Shown: piece by piece, positions 19,267-29,777 of the stretch
Layout: every line of letters starts with the position of its first letter
Numbering within the stretch: position 1 is the stretch's first letter
Assembly (NCBI GenBank): GCA_030674155.1
Contig: CM060318.1
Coordinates: forward strand, 2,602,089-2,642,088
Reading direction: 5' to 3'
Length of the DNA: 40,000 nt
Source: Stramonita haemastoma
Taxonomy: Eukaryota > Mollusca > Gastropoda > Neogastropoda > Muricidae
Notes under the pieces: model-generated
Told to the model about the DNA's origin: nothing
The model's input: the letters and a program-made list of their open reading frames with translations, nothing else
Database searches by the model: none
Made by a program: the position numbers and the translations under genes

Positions 19267-19600
19267 CACACACACGGGGTTTGCGCTCATCCACTCATCA
19301 TGTATACTCGTATGCACATGCCCACATTTAGAGTTTTTTATATAAAAATCATATAGTGTAAAAAAAAACACAGCTTATATCAGTTGCAATGTCACCAAAA
19401 CCATTATTTAAGACTTAAAAAAAAAATTCCATGAAATGTCAATAAGCAATTTGTCAGATTACAATATCTCTATACTTCAGTTCATACTTTATATTTTTAG
19501 AAGGAGAATAAGGAAAATAATAATACCCATCACCACTGAGAGGAAATAACATATAAACTAACAAACATACAATTAAACAAAAAAGATAAAGCAAAAAAAA
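18753..19600 (-). mobile_element. 5'-truncated CR1/L2-like LINE: 3' UTR only, minus strand
   Basis: Read on the minus strand, this matches 26940-27731 in order. The shared blocks are TTTCCTCTCAGTGG, AACTGAAGTAT, TTGCTTAT, TCTTAAGTC, a CA/TG microsatellite, GGCTGTTGAAATCATGTTAG, and ACCATCTGGAAATAAA at the 3' end. The CA tract in the middle (19139-19276, with three interruptions) occupies the same position as the TG tract at 27260-27365. It lies inside the apparent intron between 18158 and 19936. Confidence 0.85.
19139..19276. repeat. (CA)n microsatellite, interrupted
   Basis: Long CA tracts interrupted by CTACAC, AAACC and AAAA. Carried in the 3' UTR of the LINE copy. Confidence 0.97.
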
Positions 19601-19602
19601 GA

Positions 19603-19791
19603 AAGAATATCTTGCACACACGTTAAATCCTGTTCTGCTTTTTGTAGGAGTAGGCCATTGTGTGCTGGTGTGAACAGATGACAATATTTACAAAACTGCA
19701 TACACATGGGGACTGGATGATAAAAAGCACATGAGTGCTTCTTCCAGTATCCTTGATATAAAAGAATAAAAATAACTAACTAAATAAATAA
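19603..19791 (+). mobile_element. Shared-tail SINE/LINE copy, plus strand
   Basis: GAGTAGGCCATTGTGTGCTG, AAAACTGCATACACATGGGG, ACTGGATGATAAAAAGCACA and GAGTGCTT followed by an A-rich end. It is the reverse complement of the copies at 3936, 20654, 24079 and 33656. Confidence 0.8.
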
Positions 19792-19935
19792 AACACACAC
19801 ACACACTCACCACTTCCACTTTGTTTTTCTTGCTACTTGCTAGGATGGATTGTTGACAAAGTTTAACTAATGAAAGTTGCTTAAAACTCTATGTAAGCAA
19901 ACCACAGCCCTCAGAATGTTTCTTTTTATCTCCAG

Positions 19936-20202
19936 AAGGAGGAGGACATCACCAGGCTTCGAGGACACCACAGTGCATCAGGAGGACGCTTCCTTCGTCA
20001 TCACCAAGGACATTTCATTGATGTGGACGCTTGCAGTCTCCAAAAATACTCCAAACACATCTTTGTGCAAAAACTCCTCCATTACTTTGTGGAACTGGAC
20101 ACTGCAACTTTCAAAGTGAATCGTGTGAAACCTGGGGAGAAACAGCGACATGAAACGGGAGTGGTGTGTGTGTGTGTGTGCAAAACCTCCATTACTTTTT
20201 AA
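19936..20202 (+). CDS. Probable terminal coding exon of a host gene, unrecognised product
   Basis: Begins after ATCTCCAG in phase 0, which matches the phase-0 end of the exon at 18094-18158. It stays open for 88 codons to TAA 20200-20202. The translation has the complexity of real protein: a charged start KEEDITRLRGHHSASGGRF, a middle HFIDVDACSLQKYSKHIF, and then a hydrophobic/aromatic helix-like segment FVQKLLHYFVELDTATFKV. The last ~15 codons run into a GT microsatellite (VCVCVC). The true stop could therefore have been altered by microsatellite change. No signal peptide or membrane helix. I do not recognise the family and assign no function. No canonical AATAAA follows within 200 bases. 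Confidence 0.55.
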   Translation, partial: KEEDITRLRGHHSASGGRFLRHHQGHFIDVDACSLQKYSKHIFVQKLLHYFVELDTATFKVNRVKPGEKQRHETGVVCVCVCKTSITF

Positions 20203-20653
20203 AACATTTTTATTTAAATACTTTTTTTGTTGTTGTTGCTGCCTCATCTTCTGTGACATCCCCGTCCTGCTGTTCCCACGCTGCTCATTCCAATCTCCAC
20301 CACAGCCATACCAGATTTGTTATGTCTCATCCTCAGGGTCATAGGTCCCACAGGGAGCTCATCAATATCAGGCCACCATAGGGCCACCAGCCACAGGGCT
20401 AACCACTGAACAATGGTGGCTGGTGAAATCACTCTATTTGTTAAGAAACTCTTGGCCTGAGAAGCTTCTGAGTGCTTGCAAGATACTCAGTAATTTTTGT
20501 TAAAGATAAAAATGTGATAATTTTAACCAAACTGTGGATGGTATGTGATTTACAGAATGTGATCAAGGTTTTGAATTGAGTTTTGGGAGTTTTTCTTTTT
20601 TTAAGACATGTGTTGTATATCGTCTTTAGTAATTTGTATATTTTAGAATTCTT
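20203..20653. other. 3' flank of the candidate gene
   Basis: Non-coding. At 20385-20430 a minus-strand tRNA-like A-box relic (read in reverse, CAGTGGTTAGCCCTGTGG) hints at a SINE remnant. Nothing else is recognised. Confidence 0.4.
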
Positions 20654-20868
20654 TTATTTCAAAGATAATGGAACGAGCACTTGTGTGCTGCTTAAAAAAT
20701 TTTTTTTTTTACATCCAGCCTCCGTGTGTATGCAGTTTCGTAAATTTTGCCTTCCATTCCCACCGACACACAATGGCCTACTCTTCCGAATAGTGCAACA
20801 GGTTTTAACATGGGCGCAAGATTTCTGCATGCGTTTACACATAGGACCACGGTCTATAGTCTCATCTG
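20654..20868 (-). mobile_element. Shared-tail SINE/LINE copy, minus strand
   Basis: GATAATGGAACGAGCACTTG, ACATCCAGCCTCCGTGTGTA, CACACAATGGCCTACTCTTC, continuing to GGTCTATAGTCTCATCTGAA. The last block is also found at 27733, linking the tail to the tRNA-headed body there. Confidence 0.8.
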
Positions 20869-20959
20869 AAGTAATGTGGTGTGCAAGGGATGTGTGTGAA
20901 AGGGGTGTTTTTTTTTAAGAGTACATTTAGTTTATAGGAGAGGTGTTCATTTTATAGGA

Positions 20960-21190
20960 GAGGTGATCAAGGAGAAGGGTGTTTAGGAAGGGAAGGCAGG
21001 GTATGTTGGGTAAGTCATCATCAGTTCCTTGACAAAGATGGTTGTTGGAGGGGCATGAGGGATTTCCCCACATTGGTTTGTCTTCAGCCTTGTGCAGCAA
21101 CACAGCCATGTCGAGGCTGGTCCAGTCTTTGATGTTTGCCGTCCAGTTCTTCTTCTGTCTGTCACTGTGTCTTTCCTTCAAGGGTCCTTC
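20960..21190 (-). mobile_element. RTE-like LINE 3' coding fragment, copy 3 (minus)
   Basis: The minus-strand frame has DRQKKNWTANIKDWTSLDM followed by LLHKAEDKP, the C-terminal signature also seen at about 3570-3640 in copy 1. Only the last ~70 residues are present. Confidence 0.7.
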
Positions 21191-21194
21191 ACAC

Positions 21195-21286
21195 AACAGT
21201 TTTGGCAAGTGAGCTACAACACAGCGCTTTGATTTGTGTACTCTACAAGATTCAGCGCTATATAAATCCCATAGATTATTATTATG
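21195..21286 (+). mobile_element. Retroelement 3' end with AGCGCTATATAAAT motif
   Basis: ACACAGCGCTTTGATTTGTG, TTCAGCGCTATATAAATCCC and ATTATTATTAT. This AGCGCTATATAAA plus ATT-repeat ending is a recurrent 3' terminus of invertebrate SINE/LINE families (from memory). Confidence 0.6.
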
Positions 21287-22998
21287 AAGTAAACAATCAT
21301 CAAATTAATGGCCTGACCCAACTACAAGGGGTTCTAAATCAAATTTCCAAGAAAGACATCCTTGTTGTACAAGGTGACTGGAATGCTAAGATAGGAGTAG
21401 ATGCCTACAAAGACTGGGAGGGCATCTGCAACACAGAAACAAATGAAAGAGGCTTGAGACTCCTGGAGTTTGCCAGTAACAACAACCTCCAGCTAGAGAA
21501 TACACTTGGCCCACATTAGAAATCCAGAAGATGGACATGGCATGGCCCAGATGGTGAACATCACAACCAAATAGATTACACCATGGTGAAGAGACGATTT
21601 AGGTCTAGCGTTAACACTGCATGAATACGAAGCTTTCCAGGAGCGGACATTGGGAGTGACCATGATCTTGTGATGATGACATTCTGACTCCGTTTCAAAA
21701 GAATTTGCAGCAGAACATCATCAGGATCGAGAAGCTGAAGGATCCAGAGGTAGCAGACATTTTTCAGGCAAGGATAGGTGGGAAGTTTGCAGCACTCACT
21801 CTGATAGACTCAGATGATATGGAAATAGATACCCTGACAGATAGTCTCAACACAGCAGTGACTGAAACAGCAAGCGAACTTCTTGGCAAACATCGACCAG
21901 TCAAAAAACCTTGGGTCACACATAACATCCCACAACTATGTGACAAACAGAGAGAGCTGAAGAAAAAGAAAAATGAAACGGCAGAAAGAGCAGAACAGTA
22001 TAGGGCAATTAACAAAAGAATCGGGAAGTCCATGATAGAAGCAAAGGAGAAATGGATTGGTGAACAGTGCCAGGACATTGAAGAAAACATCAAGAAAAAC
22101 AACAGCAAGAAAGCATATCAACTGGTGAAAGACCTGACTGGCACAAAACAGGGAAGAAGCTCAACAATCCAAGACAAAAATGGGAAAGTGCCTCACTGAC
22201 GACCAGGATATTCTGAACAGGTGGACAGAATACTGCTCTGACCTGTAAAACTTCAAACCCACAGGAGATCCAGATGTCCTCAATGTCCCCACAAGCACAG
22301 ATACAGACAGCCACCCTATCCTCCAAAAAGAAGTGGAAACAGCAGTCAGATCACTGAAAAAGGGGAAGGCAGCAGGGGCTGACAACATTCCAGCTGAGTT
22401 GGTTGAAGCTGGAGGGGAAGCCATGATCGACGCTCTACTAAAACTCAGCAACAAGATCTGGTAGACAGGAAAATGGCCAACACCATGGACATAGTCACTC
22501 ATCATCACCCTCCACAAGAAAGGAAATCTTCAACAGTGCCAGAATTACTGCACAATCAAGCAAGGTCATGTTGAAGATTATACTAAACAGACTGAAGCCA
22601 CAAGCAGAGACCGTCATTGCTGAGGAACAAGCAGGTTTCAGAGCAGGGCGTAGCACAACTGAACAGATATTCAACCTCAAAATACTCTGTGAGCGTAACC
22701 TTCAACACCAACAAGACCTCTACCATGTATTTATTGATTTTGAGAAGGCATTCGACAGGGTGTGGCTTGCAGCTTTGTGGGCAACCATGAATTTGTACAA
22801 CATCAATGCAAACCTGATGAGAGTCATCAAAGAGCAGTACAACAAGGCCACCAGTGCAGTGTACAACAGCAACATTGGAGAGTGGTTTCAAACAACAGTT
22901 GGAGTAAGGCAGGGCTGTCTACTCTCACCCACTCTTTTCAACATCTTCCTTGAGAGAATCATGGCTGATGCACTGGAACACCATAAAGGATCAGTCGG
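21287..22998 (+). mobile_element. RTE-like non-LTR retrotransposon remnant, copy 2 (endonuclease to RT)
   Basis: Begins in the endonuclease domain (VVQGDWNAKIGVDAY near 21366, then NERGLRLLEFA) and continues through the linker (KKPWVTHNIPQLC near 21906) into RT (EEQAGFRAGRSTTEQIF near 22624, FIDFEKAFDRVW near 22732, GVRQGCLLSPTLFN near 22906). Frame changes occur around 21520, 21690, 22200 and 22560. It stops at KGSVG before the catalytic FADD, so the 3' part is lost. The overlap with copy 1 (about 2250-2880 against 22385-22995) is very similar, so the two are the same family. Confidence 0.87.
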
Positions 22999-22999
22999 C

Positions 23000-23145
23000 A
23001 TGGTTGCTAGTTCATTCTTTTTTGCATACAATACCATAAGTGCCAGTTCATTCTTTCTTGCATAATTATAATACCATAAGTCCTAGCTCATTTTTCTACC
23101 TTGCATATAATACCATAAGTCCTAGCTCATTTTTCTACCTTGCCT
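23000..23145. repeat. ~43-bp tandem repeat at the broken LINE end
   Basis: Three to four copies of ATACCATAAGTCCTAGCTCA plus TTTTTCTACCTTGC, the first ones diverged, starting where copy 2 of the RTE-like LINE ends. Confidence 0.85.
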
Positions 23146-24078
23146 AGAAGTTCTTGGAGTTCTAAGTTAAAATCTGCTGTGACATAAAGTGGCATAAAAA
23201 TTTAAAAAAAAAAAAAAATGCTTCTGAGATCAGTGCCGTCAGCAAACTGCAGATTGCAAACAGGTGTGTCACCAAGACAGACAGGAGGGGGATGTTGTCC
23301 TTTGAGCCTTATCTAGTGCTGTTAGGTTACTAGAAATACAGGAAAAAAGGGGAGGGCTAGTTCAAAGAGCATTCATTTTTTCCTCAAGTTTGTTCTGGAC
23401 TTGACCATTTATTTTTTTTATTTTGGGATAAATATTTCTGAAAATTGAACAAAAACAGTTTTTAAAAAATGACGTGGAAAGAAAACCACTCTGCTGATTG
23501 GAGAACTGAAATTTGTAAAAAAAAATCCAGATAGCAGCCTAAGCTGGTAGGATTGGTAAATTACGATTTAAATAATGCTCCATACCACTGTGTCTACAGC
23601 TACATACCGTTGTGTTTACCTGCTGTTGTGTCCACATGCATTCAGACTGACTGACCGACCTACAGCCCCTACCCCAATGCATGCTAACTGTTATTGCTAA
23701 CACCAACCCTAACCTAACACTAACCTTGTTTCTTAATCCTGGCCCCTCATGTGGACACAAAGACAGGTAGATACCTTGGTACAAGCTGACAACAGTGGTC
23801 AAATATTTTTTCATGGGTTTGAGGGAGGAGGGAGGGGGCATCATTGTCAGAAAAGGATGCTAGGAATGGGAGGCTGCATGTTCTCGTCTGCCGGAATAGG
23901 GAAGGGGAGGAGTGGAGGGGGTGGGGAAGGGGGAGGCGATGGCTCATGGACAGCTGATAACTTGAACACGCTGTCACTGGTTCTTGTCTGTCAGTTTCAC
24001 TTGTAGAACCCCATTTCTCTTGCATTTAACACATGTTCATCATCTTTCCTCATAGTCCAGGCTTTACATCTCTATTCT
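23146..24078. other. Non-coding spacer with G-rich block
   Basis: No gene. 23820-23940 has several G runs (GGAGGGAGGGGG, GGAGGGGGTGGGGAAGGGGG) that could form a quadruplex. CCAACCCTAACCTAACACTA at about 23703 is a short degenerate telomere-like string. Confidence 0.5.
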
Positions 24079-24262
24079 TTTATTTAGAGGATAATGGAAT
24101 AAGCACTCGTATGCTTTTTTTGTATTACATCAAGTGCCCATGTGTATGCAGTTTTATAAAGTTTATCAGTTCCCACGGGTACACAATGGCCTACTCTTCC
24201 GAAAAGCCAAAATGGTTTTAACGAGTTTGCAAGATGTTCTGCGTGCGTTCAGACTCGGGACC
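24079..24262 (-). mobile_element. Shared-tail SINE/LINE copy, minus strand
   Basis: GAGGATAATGGAATAAGCAC, then ACACAATGGCCTACTCTTCC and GCGTGCGTTCAGACTCGGGA, immediately followed by plus-strand LINE coding sequence. Confidence 0.8.
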
Positions 24263-25282
24263 TTGTTGACGAAGCTGCAGAATTCTGGATTACCACATTT
24301 ATTTCAGTGTATGATAGGCATGCCCCCTTCATCAAAAAAAGAGTTAAAGAAAAAATTAAACCTCCTTGGATAACAAAAGACCTAGAGTCAGAAATGCGCT
24401 TAAGAGACTATTTGAAAACCCATGGTACAAAAGAAGAATTTAAAATACAAAGAAACAAAGTAACTTCACTAAAACGCAGATGAAAACGTGATTACTTTCA
24501 AAAACTGGTAATCACAACTACCAACTCTCGCCAGGTATGGAAAGCCATCAATATTTTATGTAATAGACCTATATTAAAAAGCCAAAAGACAGTTAAAGAC
24601 ATAACAGCTGATGAACTGAGCACCCATTTCTCACACATCGCTACTAAAGTCATATGTGATAAGTCAAATGAAAATGATCTCCATTACTTAGAACAATATA
24701 CTGAATCAAAAGAAATTAAATTCCCGTTTGAATTATTGCCAATGACAATTAAAGACGTGTTAGAAAGTCTATCTCTCAAAATATATTCTAGAACACGTGA
24801 CCTTGACAATCTGGATGGAAAAATATTGAAACTTTCTGGTCCTATTGTAGTTGAAACACTGACATATCTATATAACTTGTGCACAGATAAAAACAACTTT
24901 CCTCTCATATTTAAAAAGGCAAGTCATACCAGTCCACAAATCTGGAGATTCTTCTTGTCCTTCAAATTACAGACCAATTTCAATCCTATCGGTCTTATCT
25001 AAACCCATCGAAAAACATATCCAAAAATCTTTATATTCTTACTTTGTTAACAACAATCTAATAAATGAAGATCAGTCGGGCTTTCGTAAAAACTATTCTT
25101 GTCACACAGCTCTAACTCAACTTACAGACAGTCTCTTACACAACATAAATGAAAATAACTATACAGGCCTAATTTTTGTTGACTTTGAAAAAGCATTTGA
25201 TGTAATTAATCACTCCTTGCTAGTGCGTAAACTTCACCTTTAAAAACTAACACCTGAAATAATCAATCTTTTTAAAAGATTT

Positions 25283-26023
25283 TTGTTAGATAGACAGCAG
25301 CTGGTAACTGCAAATAATCAAACATCAGAATTAGTATCTATTAAATATGGAGTACCACAAGGATCAATATTGGGTCCTCTTTTGTTCTCAATATATGTAA
25401 ATGACTTACCCTTATTTCTAGATTGTAGCTGTGAAATGTTTGCTGATGACACATCCCTCTATTGTAGTGATACTGACCCCCACAGACTGACACTCAAACT
25501 TCAAAACAATATCAGCAAATTGATTACTTGGACTCAATTAAACCATATGTCCTTAAATGCACAAAAAACTAAGAGTATGTACGTACTAGCAAGACAAAAG
25601 AGGCAAATAATGAAAAGTAAATTTCAACCTCTGTTGATAGATCAAAAAATTATTGAAGAAGTTGACTCACACAAAATTCTGGGTGTAATTATCGACAAAA
25701 ATCTTACTTGGACTGACCATGTGATGGCACTAGGAAAACATCTTACAAACAAGGTACATCAGCTATCAAAAATAAAACACTTTCTAGATAATCATTCACG
25801 CAAACTCTTTTTTAGTGGACACATCTTGCCTATAGTTGACTATGCCTCATCTCTTTGGGACAACTGCAGTGAAACTAATTTGAAATTCATTCAATTATAT
25901 AAAAGAGCACTAAAACTTGTCCTATTAAAATCAAGCTCCCTAACCATCAATGATTATAAGCAAACAAATATTCTTACATTCCAAAACAGGCTTTATTTTA
26001 ATAAAGCTCTATTTGTACAATAA
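25283..26023 (+). pseudogene. Longest surviving RT frame of the CR1/L2-like LINE
   Basis: 246 codons of reverse transcriptase palm and thumb: GVPQGSILGPLLFSIYVND (about 25350), catalytic FADDTSL at 25439-25459, the primer-grip region KILGVIIDKNLTWTDHV, and a C-terminal YKRALKLVL. The frame is the middle of a longer protein broken on both sides, so it is not a functional gene. Upstream pieces (DQSGFRKNYSCHTALTQL near 25071, FVDFEKAFDVINHSLL near 25178) are in another frame. Confidence 0.9.
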
Positions 26024-26240
26024 GTTGTCAATGGAAATGCCCCTCCCAAGATCACCAATAGATTCAAAATTAATGAGCACAGGCATAACCATCTTCTAAC
26101 ATTTCCCAGACCCAGAAACAATCTTTACAAAACAAGCTTCCTATATATTCAGGTAGTGATTTATGGAACAAGCTCCCAAAACATTTTAAATGTATCAAAA
26201 ATAAAAATCAGTTGAAAAATTACTTAATGCGCTTATGCAA

Positions 26241-27254
26241 AAATGTTTAAGAACTAAACATGAATCCAATCAACCATATTTAGATTAAAGATATTAGTAC
26301 TCTCTGCTCACCCTGAAAAATCTTTCATGTGTGGTTTACTGTGACTGAAAAATCTACACTTTGCTTGCTATATATGTATGTGGAAGGGGGAAAAGGAGGA
26401 GAAAGTTTTTTTTTTATATTTAAAATTTTTATATATTTATGAACAGGATAGGGAATAAGTGATGTATGAAAGCACGTGTATATTCTGCAAATTCAAAAGG
26501 AGAAAACCAAACCACTGATCTGATGACTAGATTGGAGACATTTTTTTTAATGCATTTTTTTCTTACCCAGTTCAATAGTTTCAGTATAAATGTTTTTCTA
26601 AATTTATTTTATTATTTTTACAAATGGGATTATTAGCACTATTATATTTATATTATTTTGATTAGTGTATAAGGCCTTACTTTTTTGTTCTGGTTGTTGT
26701 GTGTGTTTTTTGTTGTTCATGTTAGGGATTTTTATTTATTAATATAATCATAAATCATTATTATAATTCTTCTGTTTATTGTCTGTGTTTTCCCCCTTCC
26801 TCCTTGATACCCCCCTCCCCATCCGGTCCCACCTCCCCTCCCAATTTTTTCTTTTTTTGTGTTTTTTTGTTTTGTTTTGGGTTTTTTGTTTCTTTTGTTT
26901 GTTTGGTTTTCTGTTGCTTTTGTTTGTTTGTATGTTTGTTAGTGTATATGTTATTTCCTCTCAGTGGAGATGGGTATTATCATATGGTATTTGTTGCGTT
27001 TTTTGTTTTTTGTTTTTTTTCTTCCTCCTAATATATAAGTATGAACTGAAGTATGGAGATATTGTAATCTGACATAAGTTGCTTATCGACATTTCATGGA
27101 TTCTTTTTCTTAAGTCTTAAATAATGGTTTTTGGTTACATTGTAACTGATATAAGCTGTTTTTGTTGCTTTTTTTGACACTGTATGATTTTTTAAAAGAC
27201 TCTAAATGTGTGCATGTACCTACGAGTATACGTGCTGAGTGGATGAGCGCAAAC

Positions 27255-27297
<43 letters not shown>

Positions 27298-27326
27298 GTG
27301 TGTGTGCGTGTGTGTGTAGGTGTATG

Positions 27327-27369
<43 letters not shown>

Positions 27370-27731
27370 CTTGAGTGGGAGTTTTTTTTTCTTTTGGTTG
27401 TTTTTGCTGTTATTGTTGTTGCTTGTATTATCTATAAGCATATTTTATTTTAAGGCTGTTGAAATCATGTTAGCTAATTAATGTTGGTTAAATGTTTGTT
27501 GTTTTTGTCTTTATTTGTTTGTTTGTTTTTTCCCCTTTTCTTTTTTTTTGTTAGTTTTATTGTTTGCTAGGGATTTTCTGCTTTGTTTTTTTTTGTTTTT
27601 TTGTTTTGTTTTTTGTTGTTGTTTTGATTTTTTTTCTTTTCTTTAGATAGATGGCTTGATGGAAAAAAGCAAATCGATGCTTATTCAATGTACCATCTGG
27701 AAATAAAAAAATTGATTGATTGATTGATTGG
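26241..27731 (+). other. 3' UTR of the CR1/L2-like LINE
   Basis: Non-coding, T- and G-rich, with poly-T/GTTT tracts, a TG microsatellite (27260-27365), and the 3' end described above. The distal ~790 bp is repeated in reverse complement at 18753-19600. Confidence 0.8.
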
Positions 27732-27732
27732 T

Positions 27733-27870
27733 TTATAGTCTCATCTGAAGATCTTTAGACTTTAGGGGGGAGTGGAGTTAGCACTCATGTTATCTCCAGA
27801 GGAGAACTCCTCCTGAATAAGATTTGAACCCGGGTCAGTATGTGTGTGAATAAATGCAAAACCCACCAGA
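27733..27870 (-). mobile_element. tRNA-headed SINE fragment, minus strand
   Basis: Read on the minus strand: GACCCGGGTTCAAATCTTAT (a good B box, GGTTCAAATC), GGAGGAGTTCTCCTCTGGAG, AGTGCTAACTCCACTCCCCC, and TTCAGATGAGACTATAAACC. The last block also borders the shared tail at 20846. Confidence 0.65.
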
Positions 27871-28081
27871 TGTTAGGTGCTGTTCACATTTCCGTTCCCT
27901 AAGTGAGTTTTTGTGTGCGATACTTAGACACTGGGATGGGCACAGGATGTCCATTCTGCAGTCATACTTTGTTATATAGATTTTTGTACTTTAACATGTT
28001 TATCCTTTTTTTATGTGTGCAATCTAAGGATGATAAATTAAATGGAATGGCTGGTGTCCTCAGCACAGTCTGGTTTATTTG

Positions 28082-28520
28082 CCTTAACTCACTTGGAACG
28101 GCCAGTTCTCTCCCTTGCTTTTCCCCATGGACGGCCCATTAGTAATGGTTCATAAAAAAATCATAAAAAATACAAAACACATAGAAAGAAATTTTTTTTA
28201 ATGAAATTATGAATAATATGCTAGGCTAGTACATATCAAAAGATGAAAGCTCTCACTGTAAAATTTAAGCTTTTACAAGCATGAAGAAAATACTCTGAAT
28301 TGTGTACTCCATGTCACCACTCTGTGTCCCCTACTCTCCGCAACCGCAAACAAATAGTTCAGAACACACGGAAATACCTGACAACACTCTGCAATCGACC
28401 TTGGATAGGCTCACAAAGCTATGTTAAGCTGGAATAGTCCTAGTATCAATGTGGCAGCCAGTGAAAAATCTGCAAACAGCAAATCCACTATAGCGGACAG
28501 CCGTCCTCTGAGAGTTAAGG
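28082..28520. mobile_element. Possible ~440-bp inverted-repeat element (MITE-like)
   Basis: Left end CCTTAACTCACTTGGAACGG; the reverse complement of the right end is CCTTAACTCTCAGAGGACGG. The terminal nine bases are identical and 14-15 of 20 match. No clear target duplication and no ORF. A similar CTTAACTCTCAGxGGACGGC end is familiar from mollusc repeats. Confidence 0.5.
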
Positions 28521-28599
28521 AATGAAATGATTTAGATAATGTGTCATTTAATTTTTTTTTTTTAATGGATGGTGTTAGATACTTGAAAGTATTAGGAAG

Positions 28600-28705
28600 T
28601 GTTGGTTTTGAACCTGAAGTTGACAGTTACTGGAGCCACTGAAACTGAATGAGGTGACAGCCCTGATACGGCTTTCGTGGTTGGTAGGGCGATAAACAAT
28701 ATGGC
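28600..28705 (+). mobile_element. Possible SINE 3' remnant
   Basis: CCCTGATACGGCTTTCGTGG then TTGGTAGGGCGATAAACAAT resembles the common mollusc SINE ending (…GGTNGGACGTTAAACAA), recalled from memory. Weak. Confidence 0.35.
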
Positions 28706-28798
28706 ATAGTATGGTGTGTATTTTTTTGTGAAAGGGGGAGGGGGGTTGTTTTTTTCTTTTCTTAAAAAATGTAACAGATTGTGATGGCCTTTGATAAG

Positions 28799-29355
28799 GG
28801 TAGCAGTGCCATGAGTTTTTATATGGGCAGCAGTGCCATGAGTTTTTTATATGGGCAGCAGTGCCATGAGTTTTTTATATGGGTAGCAGTGCCATGAGTT
28901 TTTATATGGGCAGCAGTGCCATGAGTTTTTATATGGGCAGCAGCAATGCCATGAGTTTTTATATGGGCAGCAGCAATGCCATGAGTTTTTATATGGGCAG
29001 CAAAGCCATGAGTTTTTATATGGGCAGCAAAGCCATGAGTTTTTATATGGGCAGCAGCAATGCCATGAGTTTTTATATGGGCAGCAGCAATGCCATGAAT
29101 TTTTATATGGGCAGTAAAGCCATGAGTTTTTATATGGGCAGTAAAGCCATGAGTTTTTATATGGGCAGCAGCAATGCCCTGAGTTTTTATATGGGCAGCA
29201 AAGTCATGAGTTTTTATATGGGCAGCAATACCATGAGTTTTTATATGGGCAGCAATGCCATGGGTTTTTATATGGGCAGCAATGCCATGAGTTTTTATAT
29301 GGGCAGCAATGCCATGAGTTTTTCTTGGTGGCAATGCCATGAGTTTTTCTTGGTG
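28799..29355. repeat. 27/30-bp minisatellite, about 20 copies
   Basis: Unit GCCATGAGTTTTTATATGGG plus CAGCAAT or CAGCAGCAAT, so lengths are multiples of three with occasional 26-28-base variants at the 5' end. Both strands are open in one frame across most of it, producing repeat peptides (MSFYMGSS and AAHIKTHGI) that I do not regard as genes. Confidence 0.95.
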
Positions 29356-29556
29356 GCAAACCTGTCTGCTGATCTTCAATTAGTAGGAAGATTATTTTAC
29401 ACCAACTTGTGCATCTGATGAAAAATGTTGTAGAACAGTTGTGCCATAGCATTTACTTTTTTGTGCTTTTTTTGGTTATGAGATGAATTGGGCTTTAACA
29501 CTATCCCTATGTTAAGGGAGGACACCTCTTTCCCTTTTTTTTGGTTCATTTTTCTT
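29356..29556. other. Spacer after minisatellite, no gene
   Basis: Includes CTGTCTGCTGATCTTCAATT, loosely repeated near 29693 (CTGTCAACTGATCTTTCACT), suggesting a diverged duplication of about 340 bp. Confidence 0.45.
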
Positions 29557-29665
29557 TTATTCTTTTATATCGAGGATAAGGGAATAAGGAAAAATCCCCA
29601 TGACTTTTATGGGATTGAACCTGCAACCTTCCAGTCTGAAATCCAAGGCGCTAACCACTGCAATG
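29557..29665 (-). mobile_element. Short tRNA-derived SINE carrying the shared LINE tail, minus strand
   Basis: Minus strand reads GCAGTGGTTAGCGCCTTGGA (A box), GGTTGCAGGTTCAATCCCAT (B box), then directly ATTCCCTTATCCTCGA, the end of the shared tail. Head and tail are joined without the body seen elsewhere. Confidence 0.65.
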
Positions 29666-29777
29666 TCATTTTATTTGTGTTGGTAGCAAATCTGTCAACT
29701 GATCTTTCACTGGCTGGGAGATCGTTGCAGATTTGGCACCAACATATATACTTACAAAAATCTATGTGAAAGGTTTA

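Larger units (their letters stand above)
24263..27731 (+). mobile_element. CR1/L2-like LINE, 5'-truncated, with complete 3' end
   Basis: Starts in the linker between endonuclease and RT and runs through RT to a 3' UTR ending in ACCATCTGGAAATAAA and four to five ATTG units (27713-27731). Coding is broken by a stop at about 24481, a frame change near 24925, a stop near 25241 and a frame change near 26023. After that, C-terminal coding (FKINEHRHNHLLTFPRP, FLYIQ) continues to about 26240. The short-repeat ending is typical of CR1/L2-like elements; clade assignment is from motif memory. Confidence 0.85.

Noticed and set aside
23700..23730. Interstitial telomere repeat (CCCTAA-like)
   Set aside because: Only about two imperfect units; too short to distinguish from chance.
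26779..27072. 97- and 75-codon Phe/Leu/Cys-rich frames looking like membrane proteins
   Set aside because: They arise from poly-T and GTTT tracts in the LINE 3' UTR, which recurs in reverse complement elsewhere without coding.
28819..29418. 186-codon minus and 179-codon plus ORFs
   Set aside because: Both are translations of the same 27/30-bp minisatellite.
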